Assembly (NCBI RefSeq): GCF_004054105.1
Contig: NZ_SBLC01000014.1
Coordinates: 50,094 to 114,093 of the forward strand
From: Falsigemmobacter intermedius
GTDB taxonomy: Bacteria > Pseudomonadota > Alphaproteobacteria > Rhodobacterales > Rhodobacteraceae
Length of the DNA: 64,000 nucleotides
Direction: 5' to 3'
The notes below the pieces were generated by a model, which worked only from the letters and a program-made list of their open reading frames with translations, had not been told where the DNA came from and did not search any database. The position numbers were made by a program, and so were the translations under genes. Of the stretch, positions 17,145 through 26,670 are shown in pieces; the first letter of the stretch is position 1, and the number at the start of each line of letters is the position of its first letter.

Positions 17145-18081
17145 CTACTCCACCCGGACCAGCCAGCGCATGTAAATCAGGTTCAGCACCAGCAGAATGC
17201 CGACGATCGCCAGCAGGGGTTTGAAGAAATCGAGGTCCTGAATGTCTTCAAAATGCGCAGGATTGATCATCAGCACGAGGCCGGTGGCCATCATCGGAAA
17301 GGCTGAGAGAAAACGTCCGGACCAGCGCGCCTCTGCAATGATGGCAGAGATTTTGCGGCGCATCTGCTGACGGCCCCGCGCGATATCTGCAAGCCGGTCA
17401 AGGACATCCGCCAGATTTCCCCCCGTGGCGGATTGAATGGAGACGGCCGCTGCCAGAAACCGCAAATTCTGATTGTCACACCGTTCTGCAAGGTCGCGAA
17501 GCGCACTGGCCACACTTTGACCATAGCTGATGCGGTCGGCCGTCAGGGTAAACTCAGCGGCCAGGGGGCCGGTAAGATCGCGCCCGGCACCATGGATCGC
17601 AAAACCGACCGGCTGGCCAATGCGCAATGCCCGCACGATCATCTGCATGGCCTCGGGAACCGAATCGTCCACAGCCGCGCGATATCGTGCTTCCCGGTAG
17701 TTTCGCCACATCAGCCAGACCGCCGGCGGCGCCAGCAGCCCCGCCAGCATTCCTCCCCATGATCCCGTGATGAGCACCACCATGGCGCTCAGCGCCACCG
17801 CACAAAGCGCGGAGAGGAACCATGCAATCATCGGCCGCTCGCGCAGACCCTCAGCCGAAGTGTCCCCGAAGATGGAAAATTTCCTGCGCCCCCCCCCCCT
17901 CATCCAGGCGCAGCGCCGGTCCGCGCGCGGCCTCTGCCTCCATATCCCCCGCTGCCGCAAGACGCAGCAGGATTTGCCGGCGCATGACCTGTCGCCGACC
18001 AAGCAGCGGAAGCGCCAGACTTGCGCTGATCAACAGAATGCCCGACATCAGGGCGAGGGTGAGAAGCAAAGGAAAGCTCAT
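17145..18081 (-). CDS. tadB: Tad pilus platform protein TadB, interrupted by a frameshift at a run of 11 G
   Basis: Partner of TadC in the inner-membrane platform. The reading frame starts at the ATG 18081 (MSFPLLLTLALMSG), 2 nt past the tadA stop, and runs to the homopolymer (11 C on the plus strand at 17889-17899), where it shifts out of frame. The rest (RRKFSIFGDTSAEG... to LVRVE) continues in another frame to the stop at 17145. With ten G instead of eleven the two halves join as one 311-aa protein of normal TadB layout with the F-domain motif VPEAMQMIVRALRIGQ. Either a phase-variable on/off switch, a recent mutation, or a sequencing error in the homopolymer. Confidence 0.85.
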
Positions 18082-18082
18082 C

Positions 18083-19483
18083 TCAGGCTCCGTAAATCTC
18101 TGCGGGCAGGGTGATACCTCTACGGCGGAAAAGATCAGTGTAGAACGAACGTACGCCCGCAGATCGGAACTGCCCCTCAACCCGGTTGTCCGCCCCGAGG
18201 CCCGTCTGCTCGAACCAGAAAAGCTCCTGCATCGAGATCACATCGCCTTCGCAGCCCGTGATTTCTGTGACAGAGGTCACCTTACGGCTGCCATCCTGAA
18301 GCCGGTTCACCTGAACGATCAGATGCACCGCGCCCGCAATCTGGCGTCTGAGCGCGGAGAGCGGGATCTCAATCCCCGCCATCGCCACCATATTTTCAAT
18401 CCGGCTTGCAGCCTCACGCGCGGAGTTGGCGTGGATCGTCGTCATCGAACCGTCATGCCCGGTGTTCATGGCCTGAAGCATGTCGATCACCTCATCCCCG
18501 CGGGTCTCACCAATGATGATGCGGTCAGGACGCATCCGCAGCGCGTTTCGCAGGCAGTCGCGCTGCGTCACCTCACCCTTTCCCTCGACATTGGGCGGAC
18601 GGCTTTCCATGCGGCCGACATGGCTCTGCTGCAGCTGCAACTCGGCCGTATCCTCGACGGTGATGATCCGCTCGCGCCTTGAAATGAAAGCCGAAAGGGC
18701 GTTCAGGAGTGTGGTTTTGCCAGAGCCTGTGCCGCCCGAAACGATCACATTCAGGCGGGCCGATACGGCGGCACGCAGATAGAGGGCCATCTTTTCATTC
18801 AGGGCTCCGAGGGTCACGAGCTGCTCAAGACTGAGCTTGTCGCGGCGGAATTTGCGGATAGAGACGAGCGTGCCGTCCACGGCAACCGGCGCAATGACGG
18901 CATTGACCCGGGAGCCGTCTGACAGACGCGCATCCACATAGGGGGTTGATTCATCAAGCCGTCTCCCGACCGAGGAGACGATCTTTTGCAAAATCCGCCG
19001 CAAATGCGCCTCATCCTGGAACTGCACATCGGTCAGTTCCAAAAGGCCGCCCTGTTCGACATAGACCTGCTCCGGGCCGTTGATCAGAATATCTGACACA
19101 CTGTCGTCGCGGATCAGGATCTCCAGGGGGCCATGCCCCATAACCTCATGAAACAGCTCATCAATCAGCCCGTCCCGGTCCGCCCTGCTGAGTGCCACCG
19201 CCTGATGCGGCAGAAGATCGCGCAGGATCTGGGCAATTTCGCTTTTGATCTCTGTTTCGCTGGCCCGCAGGAGCGCTGCGAGGTTAAGTGTTTCCAGAAT
19301 TTCCTGGTGCGCGAGCTGGCGTATCTCTGTCAGTTTACGATGCCGGTTGCGCTGCCCCTCGGGATCGCTGATCGGCGGTCCCTCAATCTCCGAAGGGGAC
19401 AGCGGGCTCTGGGCAATCTCTTCAGTATCCGAGGGCTGAACCATCACCGCTCCGGGGCGGCTGTCTCGAAATTTGTTGAACAT
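18083..19483 (-). CDS. tadA: Tad pilus assembly ATPase TadA/CpaF
   Basis: Hexameric cytoplasmic ATPase that powers Flp pilus assembly and retraction. 466 aa. An N-terminal helical region is followed by the secretion-ATPase core: Walker [10 protein letters not shown] (250-258), the Asp box [11 protein letters not shown], Walker [13 protein letters not shown], and the His box MTTIHANS. It starts by TGATG overlap with the tadZ stop and is followed within 2 nt by tadB. All catalytic motifs are intact, in contrast to tadB. Confidence 0.97.
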   Translation of the reverse strand: MFNKFRDSRPGAVMVQPSDTEEIAQSPLSPSEIEGPPISDPEGQRNRHRKLTEIRQLAHQEILETLNLAALLRASETEIKSEIAQILRDLLPHQAVALSRADRDGLIDELFHEVMGHGPLEILIRDDSVSDILINGPEQVYVEQGGLLELTDVQFQDEAHLRRILQKIVSSVGRRLDESTPYVDARLSDGSRVNAVIAPVAVDGTLVSIRKFRRDKLSLEQLVTLGALNEKMALYLRAAVSARLNVIVSGGTGSGKTTLLNALSAFISRRERIITVEDTAELQLQQSHVGRMESRPPNVEGKGEVTQRDCLRNALRMRPDRIIIGETRGDEVIDMLQAMNTGHDGSMTTIHANSAREAASRIENMVAMAGIEIPLSALRRQIAGAVHLIVQVNRLQDGSRKVTSVTEITGCEGDVISMQELFWFEQTGLGADNRVEGQFRSAGVRSFYTDLFRRRGITLPAEIYGA

Positions 19484-20811
19484 CAAAAGCCGCTCCCCTG
19501 CAGGCGCTGCTGTTTCGGAACCAATGCCGCAACTTCGCCTGCATAGGCCTGCAGAGCGAGGCGCAGCGGGCTGGAGGGATCAGCCTGAATTAATGCGATG
19601 CCACTGTCCGCCGCCTCGCTGACCACCGGCCCGCCGTCGGGAAGCTGCAGATGAACAGGCAGCCCCATCCCGGATTCCAGGCTGTGAATGCGGGCGGCCC
19701 ATTCCCGCGGAGGCCGCTTTGGACGAAAATTCACGACCGGGCATAGTTTTTCATTAGGGAGAACCTGTGGGCTGACCAGACTGCGCAGCCTCTTGAGGTT
19801 GCCTGCGGAGCGGACGTCCAGCCGCGCGATCATGCAAATCCGGTCTGCAGCGAGATAGGCTGCTTCAGTCCAGTCCGTCACACTGCCCGACAGATCCAGA
19901 ATGACCAGATCCGCTGAGTCCCGGGCAAGCCCCAGAAGATACTGCAGGTCCGCCCCGCTGAGCGCATCAAGAGGTAAAACCTCAGGCGGAGCGGAGAAAA
20001 CGCTCAGATTTGGGCGAAGACTTTGAAGACTTTGGCGAAACATATCGCCGTCTACGGCGCGCGGATTGCGGTAGGTTTCCAGAACTCTGGGTTCATGCAC
20101 CAGAGCGAGCCCCGCCGCCAGGGAGCCAAACTGCAGATCGAGGTCCATGAGACAGACCGTCAAAGCCGGATTTGCCTCAGCAAGTTCAATTGCCAGACCT
20201 GCGGAGAAGGTGGTGCCACCCGCTCCGCCACAGAGCGGCTGCACCGCAATGACGCGCAATGGGCCCCCGGTTGGTCCTGCAGAAGATGGCCGCACAACCG
20301 GCGCCATCGGGCGCAGGGCTGCGGGTATCCATCCGGCAAAGCGGCGGGCAAGGCTGCTTTGCACCACGGCCTCGGGCGTTATCGGCGGTTGCTCTGCGAT
20401 CTCCCGACGCTGTGTCAGGGATGACGGAGCGGGAAAGGGCGGGCCGTTGAGGATATGAACATCCGGCAGATCCGGGAGCGAGAGGCGCGCACCCGCGGGC
20501 AGGAGAATAACCTGCATAGCCGCCCGGCGCCCCATTTCGGACAGGACGGCGCGCAATATACGCGGTGTCGCCTCGCTGCGCGCAGCATTCGGCGCGATGA
20601 CCAGCATATCAAATGTTTCCGCGCTTTGGCTGGTCAGCCAGGAGACGGCATCGGTCAGCTCCAGGTCCACACGCTCAGCATTGGCGGGCAGATGCGCGAG
20701 CCAGGAGGCAAGCCGGATCACCGCATCGACGCCATCGCAAATGGTACAGACCCGCAGTGGCAGGCTGCTGCCTGCAGAGGTGAGGAGGCTGTCTCTGGAA
20801 GGGGATGTCAT
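19483..20811 (-). CDS. tadZ: Tad pilus localisation protein TadZ/CpaE (atypical ParA-like ATPase)
   Basis: Places the Tad machine, usually at a pole. 442 aa. The N-terminal half (about 15-140) is an atypical receiver-like domain; the C-terminal half is ParA/MinD-like with DLDLQFGSLAAGL, LVILDLSG and a C-terminal ATPase fold. The P-loop reads CGGAGGTTFSA, lacking the usual lysines of KGGxGKT; loss of canonical Walker residues is known in TadZ proteins. The start at 20811 (MTSPSRDS) is chosen over an upstream codon at 20874, which would run into cpaB. It lies 5 nt after the cpaB stop. Confidence 0.88.
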   Translation of the reverse strand: MTSPSRDSLLTSAGSSLPLRVCTICDGVDAVIRLASWLAHLPANAERVDLELTDAVSWLTSQSAETFDMLVIAPNAARSEATPRILRAVLSEMGRRAAMQVILLPAGARLSLPDLPDVHILNGPPFPAPSSLTQRREIAEQPPITPEAVVQSSLARRFAGWIPAALRPMAPVVRPSSAGPTGGPLRVIAVQPLCGGAGGTTFSAGLAIELAEANPALTVCLMDLDLQFGSLAAGLALVHEPRVLETYRNPRAVDGDMFRQSLQSLRPNLSVFSAPPEVLPLDALSGADLQYLLGLARDSADLVILDLSGSVTDWTEAAYLAADRICMIARLDVRSAGNLKRLRSLVSPQVLPNEKLCPVVNFRPKRPPREWAARIHSLESGMGLPVHLQLPDGGPVVSEAADSGIALIQADPSSPLRLALQAYAGEVAALVPKQQRLQGSGF

Positions 20812-20816
20812 CCGGT

Positions 20817-21680
20817 TCAACAGGGCACCTCCACAACAGAGCGGGCAGATCCACGCACGACTGCCGTGTGGCAACCGCGCAGAGGAGCGGCAAGCGCAGC
20901 GCTGCCACTCAGGCCGGTTCCCGCGCCTTCGGCCTGCCGCACAAGGAGTGGCAGAGCGGCCAGATCCTGACCGTTCACTGCGACAACCGGGGGGCTGTCG
21001 GGCAGAACTTTAAGCCGCCCGAGCGGTAAAACGTGAAAGCGCCCGCCACCACGGGCCTCCAGCAGGCGCGCGGCGTCTTCAAGGCCCGCCTCCAGCGTAA
21101 CGGCGCCCGCGGATCCGGAGCCGCGTCCGCTGGTGGTGACAGCGTCGAGCTCCAGAACCCGCAATGCATGGCCAATCAGGCGGGTCTCTGTGCTGCCGCC
21201 GCCGATCTGGCGGGTCCAGAACAAATCCATCCGGCCACCGGGGACGAGTTTCCCATCGAAGTCAGCCAGATTCTCCGCAATGACCCTTACCGCCCGCCCC
21301 CCCGGGGAGAGCGCAAGGTCATGATCCGGCCCCTCGGCGACGCCGATCTGCCCCTCGGCCACCAGCGCACCCGCGCTCAGATCACTCAGCGCGGTGATCT
21401 TAGTCTCAGACGAAGTCTCAGGAAATTTCGTCAGCAGATTTGCCGGCAGATGCCGCGCAGGGATCGCAATCTCTGTAAAATCCGCACGACTGAGCGTTGC
21501 CCCGCGGGAAATATCTCGCGCAGGGACCGGGATAATCAGGGTTTCGCCATAGGCGATCAATGCCGCCTCTGCTGCGGCCAGCCTGGCCTCAAGTCCGCGC
21601 GTGTAGCTAAAACTCGCAAAACCTGCGACCAGCGCCAGGGCCACGCCCATTATCAGCAAGGCAAAAATCCGAAATCTCAT
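20817..21680 (-). CDS. cpaB: Flp pilus assembly protein CpaB/RcpC
   Basis: Periplasmic, inner-membrane-anchored component that works with the CpaC secretin. 287 aa. One N-terminal membrane segment (FRIFALLIMGVALALVAGF) is followed by an SAF domain (about 50-115, VPARDISRGATLSRADF) and the RcpC-type domain RAVRVIAENLADFDGKLVPGGRMDL. The ATG at 21680 is used; the preceding GTG is possible. It heads the minus-strand run cpaB-tadZ-tadA-tadB-tadC-kinase. Confidence 0.9.
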   Translation of the reverse strand: MRFRIFALLIMGVALALVAGFASFSYTRGLEARLAAAEAALIAYGETLIIPVPARDISRGATLSRADFTEIAIPARHLPANLLTKFPETSSETKITALSDLSAGALVAEGQIGVAEGPDHDLALSPGGRAVRVIAENLADFDGKLVPGGRMDLFWTRQIGGGSTETRLIGHALRVLELDAVTTSGRGSGSAGAVTLEAGLEDAARLLEARGGGRFHVLPLGRLKVLPDSPPVVAVNGQDLAALPLLVRQAEGAGTGLSGSAALAAPLRGCHTAVVRGSARSVVEVPC

Positions 21681-21787
21681 CACCCTCTCCCACAGCCGGT
21701 TGCGCCGGGTTCGGGGGTATAAGAGCGTGAGACTGACAACAGAGCCTTACGCCCGGGCGAATCACTCCGGGAAATCTGTCTGCAGTT

Positions 21788-22570
21788 TTATTGAAAAACG
21801 AGATGCCCGATCGGCTGTCCCTCAGCACGAATGCGGCGCGCCTCTTCCGCACGGCGCAAAAGGGCTGCGATCTGCGCCTCACTCATTTGTCCTTTCAGCA
21901 CCTTACGCGCTTCGGCACTGCGCCCCTCAAGGACCTGTGCAATCGCCAGATTCGGCACGACCTGGCTGCCCTGCACCGGATCGCGGCGCAGCTCCTCCAT
22001 CAGAGCGATTCCCCCTGCACCATCCCCCGACAACACGCGCGACAGCGCATGATTGCTCAGCAACACAAAATTCGTCGGGTAAATCGCAAGACCCGTCTCA
22101 TAGACAGCGCGGGCCTCCTTATGGCGCGAAAGATAGTCCAGCGTGACCGCCTTCCCCGTCAGAGCCGCCAGATTTTTCCGATCATAGCCGAGAGAGGCCT
22201 CATAGAAATCAAGCGCCTGGGCGGCATTCCCCTGGCCAAGCGCCAGTCGCCCCAGCTCATTGAGAACCTGCGGATTGCGCGGCGACAGCTGCCTCGCGCG
22301 GTCCAGCGCGGATTGCGCGCGGGCGATCTGTCCCATGGCGGCATAGCTGCGCCCCAGACCGATCAGCGCCGACACTGAGCCCGGCTCAGTTTGTGAGACT
22401 TTTTCATAAAGCTGCGCTGCTTCGGGATAATCGCCAACGGCAAAAGAGGCCTGGGCCACCTGCGCCGTCTCGCTCAGACGCTCAGCCTCTTCACTGCCGC
22501 TCAAAGCACAGCCGGACAGAACAAACAAAGACACACTCAAAACAGTCGCGGCGGGGGTTGGGCTAAACAC
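21788..22570 (-). CDS. tadD: Tad pilus TPR lipoprotein TadD
   Basis: Outer-membrane-associated TPR protein thought to help secretin assembly, as pilotins do. 260 aa. The lipobox LSGC gives lipidation at about Cys21. Several tetratricopeptide repeats cover about 35-200 (for example GDYPEAAQLYEKVSQTEPGS and GNAAQALDFYEASLGYDRKN). It lies 107 bp upstream of cpaB on the same strand and diverges from cpaC across 213 bp, which must hold promoters for both directions. Confidence 0.9.
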   Translation of the reverse strand: MFSPTPAATVLSVSLFVLSGCALSGSEEAERLSETAQVAQASFAVGDYPEAAQLYEKVSQTEPGSVSALIGLGRSYAAMGQIARAQSALDRARQLSPRNPQVLNELGRLALGQGNAAQALDFYEASLGYDRKNLAALTGKAVTLDYLSRHKEARAVYETGLAIYPTNFVLLSNHALSRVLSGDGAGGIALMEELRRDPVQGSQVVPNLAIAQVLEGRSAEARKVLKGQMSEAQIAALLRRAEEARRIRAEGQPIGHLVFQ

Positions 22571-22783
22571 GCCATTAACTCCGTCAGATTAGACCTGAAG
22601 CCAAGGCTACGCCCGGAAAGGCATGCGGTCGAGAGAAATCGCAACCTTAAGGCGAGTAATTCAAGAACGTCGTGCTGTGGTTCCTGCCGGATGCGCCGGC
22701 CGGGGCCGAAGTCTTCTGAATATCAGCCGGTCCGTCACAGGCGCGACCGGAGGTGTTCTCTCATACAAATTGAGGCAAAGCCT

Positions 22784-24382
22784 ATGACCCGCCTGGTTTC
22801 TTACTCCTGGATGCCGCTCCTTGGCGCGGCCATCGTCTTCAGCGCAACCGCACCCTGGGCTCAGGACGGGCCGGGAGAGCCGCCCGCTATGGTGACGCTT
22901 CCCCCAACGGCACCCGCCCCGGTCACTGAAACGGTCGCGCCATCCCCGCCCCCAATGGCGGTCGAAGTGCCTGTTCCAACGCCGGAACCGGCCTCCGCGG
23001 AAGCTCTCATCACCGCCACGCCCCTTGCACAAAGCACGATGCAGGCAGAGGGGCCGCTCATCCTGACCGTCCCGGAGTTCTCCGATGATCCCTCCGCTGC
23101 TGACGAGACGCAGGCGGAAAGTGAACAGACGCAGGATCCCGTTCCGGTGCTGACAATGACAGCGCCGGTGGCGCTGAATGTGAACGAGGCCCGGTTCATC
23201 CGGCTCGATCATCCGGCGAAATCTGTCTTCCTGTCCAACCCCGGTGTGGCAGATATTGATCTGCAATCCGCCCGCTACCTCTATATCGTCGGCCGTTCGA
23301 TCGGTGAGACCAGTCTCTTTGTGCTGGGCAAAAACGACGAAGAGATTATGCGGTTATCGGTCAATGTGCGCATCGATGCGGCCAGGCTGACAGCGGCCGC
23401 GCGCCGGGCAGCGGGCAGCGGCTCGGTAAACGTCTCAGCAGTAGATGGCGCCGTTTTTCTGACCGGCGCCGTCGCCAGCCCTGAGGATGCAGAGGCCGCC
23501 CGCGCGGTGGTCGCAGGGCTGGCCGGATCGGGCGTGATTGTGGTGAACCGCCTGGAAACGGGAAACCGCGCGCAGATTAACCTGCAGGTTCGCATCGCAG
23601 AGGTCTCACGTTCGATCAGTGAGGATCTGGGGATCCGACTGAGCGCCTCCCGCTATAACGGGCGGAATACCTTCAACTCAGCCGATACCGGAGTTAACGG
23701 CCCCTTCACCGTCAGTGTCGCCAATGGTTCGCGCAACATAAACCTTGTTCTTGATGCCCTGGCCCGAAACGGTCTCGTGACCATTCTGTCAGAGCCCAAT
23801 CTGACAACCCGCTCCGGTGAAACCGCGAATTTTCTTGCCGGTGGGCGCGTGCCTTACGTCTATGGCAGCGGCGATGACACCAGTCTTCAAATGGAGGCCA
23901 TCGGCGTTGAGCTTGAGTTCACACCGACGGTCAAATCCTCAAACCGAATCGAAATCATGCTGAACACCCGCGTGCGCGATATCGACCGGATGAATTCGTC
24001 GACGGCAGAGGCCCCCGCCCTGACAGAGCGCAGTGCGACCACAACGGTCGAACTCGGAAACGGGCAAAGCTTTGCGATCGCCGGCATGTTCCAGGCGAGT
24101 TCGCAGCAGGGGTTCAACGGTCTGCCGGGCCTTTCGCGCCTGCCGGTGATCGGTGCGCTCTTTCGCTCATCACGCTTTGCACGGGGGGAAAGTGAACTGG
24201 TGATCATCGTCACGCCCTATCTTGTGAAGCCACAAAATTCCCGTCCGCGCGATCCTGTCTCCGATATCCCGCTCGTTCAAAGCGGGATCGAGCAGGCAAT
24301 CACCGGTCGGTTCACCCGGACCCGCCGTCCCGGCGCGCCGCTCAGCGCCACGGGATCTGCGGGTGGCTTCATGCTGCAGTGA
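22784..24382 (+). CDS. cpaC: Tad pilus secretin CpaC/RcpA
   Basis: Outer-membrane channel through which the Flp pilus passes. 532 aa. A signal peptide is followed by a long Pro/Ala/Glu-rich linker (about 25-125), an N-terminal secretin domain (FIRLDHPAKSVFLSNPGVADIDLQS), a BON-like stretch (VDGAVFLTGAVASPEDAEAA) and the secretin core ending SELVIIVTPYLVKP. The start 22784 is preceded by GAGGCAAAG and begins the signal peptide. It is transcribed opposite to most of the locus, with tadE 13 nt downstream. Confidence 0.94.
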   Translation: MTRLVSYSWMPLLGAAIVFSATAPWAQDGPGEPPAMVTLPPTAPAPVTETVAPSPPPMAVEVPVPTPEPASAEALITATPLAQSTMQAEGPLILTVPEFSDDPSAADETQAESEQTQDPVPVLTMTAPVALNVNEARFIRLDHPAKSVFLSNPGVADIDLQSARYLYIVGRSIGETSLFVLGKNDEEIMRLSVNVRIDAARLTAAARRAAGSGSVNVSAVDGAVFLTGAVASPEDAEAARAVVAGLAGSGVIVVNRLETGNRAQINLQVRIAEVSRSISEDLGIRLSASRYNGRNTFNSADTGVNGPFTVSVANGSRNINLVLDALARNGLVTILSEPNLTTRSGETANFLAGGRVPYVYGSGDDTSLQMEAIGVELEFTPTVKSSNRIEIMLNTRVRDIDRMNSSTAEAPALTERSATTTVELGNGQSFAIAGMFQASSQQGFNGLPGLSRLPVIGALFRSSRFARGESELVIIVTPYLVKPQNSRPRDPVSDIPLVQSGIEQAITGRFTRTRRPGAPLSATGSAGGFMLQ

Positions 24383-24395
24383 CGGAGACGCCATC

Positions 24396-24842
24396 ATGAA
24401 ACGCCTCGTCCGCCTTTATTCAGGCCCGCTCCGCTCCGAAAGCGGGGCGGTCACGGCAGAATTCGTCATTATCTTCCCGATTGTCGTGGCCTTGATCGGC
24501 TTTCTGGTGCTGATCAGCCTGATGATCTCAACCACCAGCGATGTGCAGCAGGTGGCCCATGAACTGGCACGAAAAAGCTTTCGGCATCTCAACGGTTCCA
24601 ACCCTCCGAGTGATGTCTGCGACAAACTCAGACAGGAGGATCTGGCGGGCATTGTGCGGGAGACACTTCTGGTCCGCGCCGACAAACTGACCCTCAGACC
24701 CTGCCCCGGGCAGCCGGATGCCCAGGGGCGCGTCACCATCATTGTCGATTACAACTTTGGCGGGGATTTTGTGCAGGGCCTCGCCCGCAGCTTCGGTGTG
24801 GACCTGGGCACGATCACCCGCAGTTCGGTCACTTTTCTCTGA
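24396..24842 (+). CDS. tadE: TadE-like pseudopilin
   Basis: Minor pilin-like protein of the Tad system, membrane-anchored and normally processed by the prepilin peptidase. 148 aa. The TadE signature sits at the N-terminus: SGAVTAEFVIIFPIVVALIG, with Glu in the pseudopilin position. The mature part has two cysteines (in SDVCDKL and LRPCPGQ). The ATG at 24396 is chosen from the family N-terminus and the short gap to cpaC. It is convergent with the tadG-like gene, 5 bp apart. Confidence 0.85.
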   Translation: MKRLVRLYSGPLRSESGAVTAEFVIIFPIVVALIGFLVLISLMISTTSDVQQVAHELARKSFRHLNGSNPPSDVCDKLRQEDLAGIVRETLLVRADKLTLRPCPGQPDAQGRVTIIVDYNFGGDFVQGLARSFGVDLGTITRSSVTFL

Positions 24843-24847
24843 GCGCG

Positions 24848-26536
24848 TCACTGCACAAGACCGCCGCTGCAGGCAGTCCCTGCAAGTACGATCTCGGCCT
24901 CGGCGATGGTCAGGCCCAGGAAAGCCTGCAGCTGTGCCACCAGATTATCCAGAAGAAGGGGTTGGATCAGAAGGTTATTCACGGTCGTGAGCACATCGCC
25001 CAAAAGCGTGGTCAGGGCGGCGGTGATCCCGGAAGCCAGCAGCGTGACCGGGCACAGCAGCGCCCCCAGCACGCCACTGCATTTTTTCTGCCGGTCCGTC
25101 ACATCCGTCTTCACGCGGCCAAGCACGTCTTTCAGCCCTGTCGTCAGACCTGAGAGCGAGAGGGGGCTGCTGACCTTCACGGCGGTGCCGATCTGGCCAT
25201 AGGTAATCGGCACACTGCGGGTGCTGCCGCTGAGCGGCAGCGGGGCCATGTCGCGCTCTGACAGGTCATCGGCCAGCTGCAAAAGGGAGAGGCGCAGATC
25301 GAGAGTGACCGGGCTTGTGGTGACATCAAAGACGGCGGCAACATCGGTCGGGCGTGAGGCCGCACAATTCAGCGATTTCAACCGCGCCTCGGCATTTGAG
25401 GCCCCGGTCGTAACCGTCAGATCCAGCAGGCTCAGGGTTGAGGCGGAGATCTCAGCCCCCGTCTGACTGACCCGCGCGACCTGCGGGGGGGTGTCATCCA
25501 TCCGCGCAAGCACCCAGACCGGCGGACGGATCAGGCCGACCGTCGCGGAGACATCCACCAGACGATTTACCGCAGCAATTCCGGGCAGCAGCTCATTCAC
25601 ATCCAGCCCCACGCCGACCCCGAGGCGTTCTTCAGGACGCGCCTGCAACTGCGCCAGCACGCCCAGAAAATCGAGGGCAGATATGGAAAGATCGGGCAGA
25701 ATATCGCCCGCCCGCAAACGCGCGAGCGCGGGGGACATCATCATAATATCCTGAAAAGTAATCGTATTCAGCGAGGGGTATGCCTCAGGGATCACCTGCG
25801 GCGGCAGCGCCCCGAGCCGCACCAGCCCACCCAGAAGTTCCGGAACGGCAATGGGGAGGCGAAGAACATCATCAAAGGTCAGCGTCTCAGCCGCGAGGCC
25901 CGCAGTCACCAGCCCCAGAAGATCGCTCACCCGCAGCCTGGTATTCAAAAGCCCTTCATAACTCAGCACATTCGCGGTCACACCAAGCCCGAGCGGCGTC
26001 AGAAGTCCGCTCAGCCCCGAATGCTGCAGATCGAGCCCCGCCAGACGATTTCGCAGCATGAAGAGGGCTATACCACTGCTTTGCGCCGCAACCGCCTGAC
26101 GGCGCACCAAAATCGCATCGTCCGACAGGACCGGACCCAGCAGGATCGGATCGAAAGGCGAGGGGACATCCACCTCTACCGCTGTGACCCCGTCAGGCGA
26201 ATACTGATCCGCAACCGGGACAAAGCCCCCCTCCGGCGAATAGCTGCCCAGACGGATATCGCCGTCGGCAAGCGTCAGATCCCCAAAGCGCGGATTGGCC
26301 GCAACGACCCTGCGCACCGCCGCCCGCACGGCGACCGGATCCGGCAGATGGCGCGCAGCACTCTGCGCAGCCAGATCGGCCTGTGACTGGGTGTAGCGCC
26401 GCTGTGCATTCAGCTGACTGATATCGGTGGCTGCGCCCCCCACCAGCAGCAGCGCCGGGATGAGGACCACAATGAACGGCAGCACAGCACCGGAGCGGTC
26501 GCCGCAAAAGCGACGCAGCAGAGCGTAAAACATCAT
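24848..26536 (-). CDS. TadG-like Tad-domain protein
   Basis: Envelope protein of the Tad locus, 562 aa. The N-terminal Tad domain is RSGAVLPFIVVLIPALLLVGGAATDI followed by QRRYTQSQADLAAQSAAR (about 15-65), the usual membrane anchor. The long remainder is rich in Leu and Val and has no von Willebrand domain that could be recognised, unlike many TadG proteins. Two cysteines lie near the C-terminus (LLCPVTL and GTACSGG). The start is ATG 26536; the GTG at 26539 is an alternative. It diverges from the MFS gene. Confidence 0.75.
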   Translation of the reverse strand: MMFYALLRRFCGDRSGAVLPFIVVLIPALLLVGGAATDISQLNAQRRYTQSQADLAAQSAARHLPDPVAVRAAVRRVVAANPRFGDLTLADGDIRLGSYSPEGGFVPVADQYSPDGVTAVEVDVPSPFDPILLGPVLSDDAILVRRQAVAAQSSGIALFMLRNRLAGLDLQHSGLSGLLTPLGLGVTANVLSYEGLLNTRLRVSDLLGLVTAGLAAETLTFDDVLRLPIAVPELLGGLVRLGALPPQVIPEAYPSLNTITFQDIMMMSPALARLRAGDILPDLSISALDFLGVLAQLQARPEERLGVGVGLDVNELLPGIAAVNRLVDVSATVGLIRPPVWVLARMDDTPPQVARVSQTGAEISASTLSLLDLTVTTGASNAEARLKSLNCAASRPTDVAAVFDVTTSPVTLDLRLSLLQLADDLSERDMAPLPLSGSTRSVPITYGQIGTAVKVSSPLSLSGLTTGLKDVLGRVKTDVTDRQKKCSGVLGALLCPVTLLASGITAALTTLLGDVLTTVNNLLIQPLLLDNLVAQLQAFLGLTIAEAEIVLAGTACSGGLVQ

Positions 26537-26670
26537 CACACACCTTCAGTCACACCCGAAGGCAGTGTCGCAAAGCTCATTGAAGGAAAGGTTAAGCCGC
26601 CGCCTCTTGCAACCTTCCGGTCATGGGGACACAAAGTCTGCGCGGCATCCGGCCGCAGCGAAAGGCCCGC

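Noticed and set aside
22571..22783. CtrA-type binding sites (TTAA-N7-TTAA) between tadD and cpaC
   Set aside because: Only half-matches were found (TTAA followed by AATT at the right spacing), too weak to claim although CtrA control of tad genes is known in relatives.
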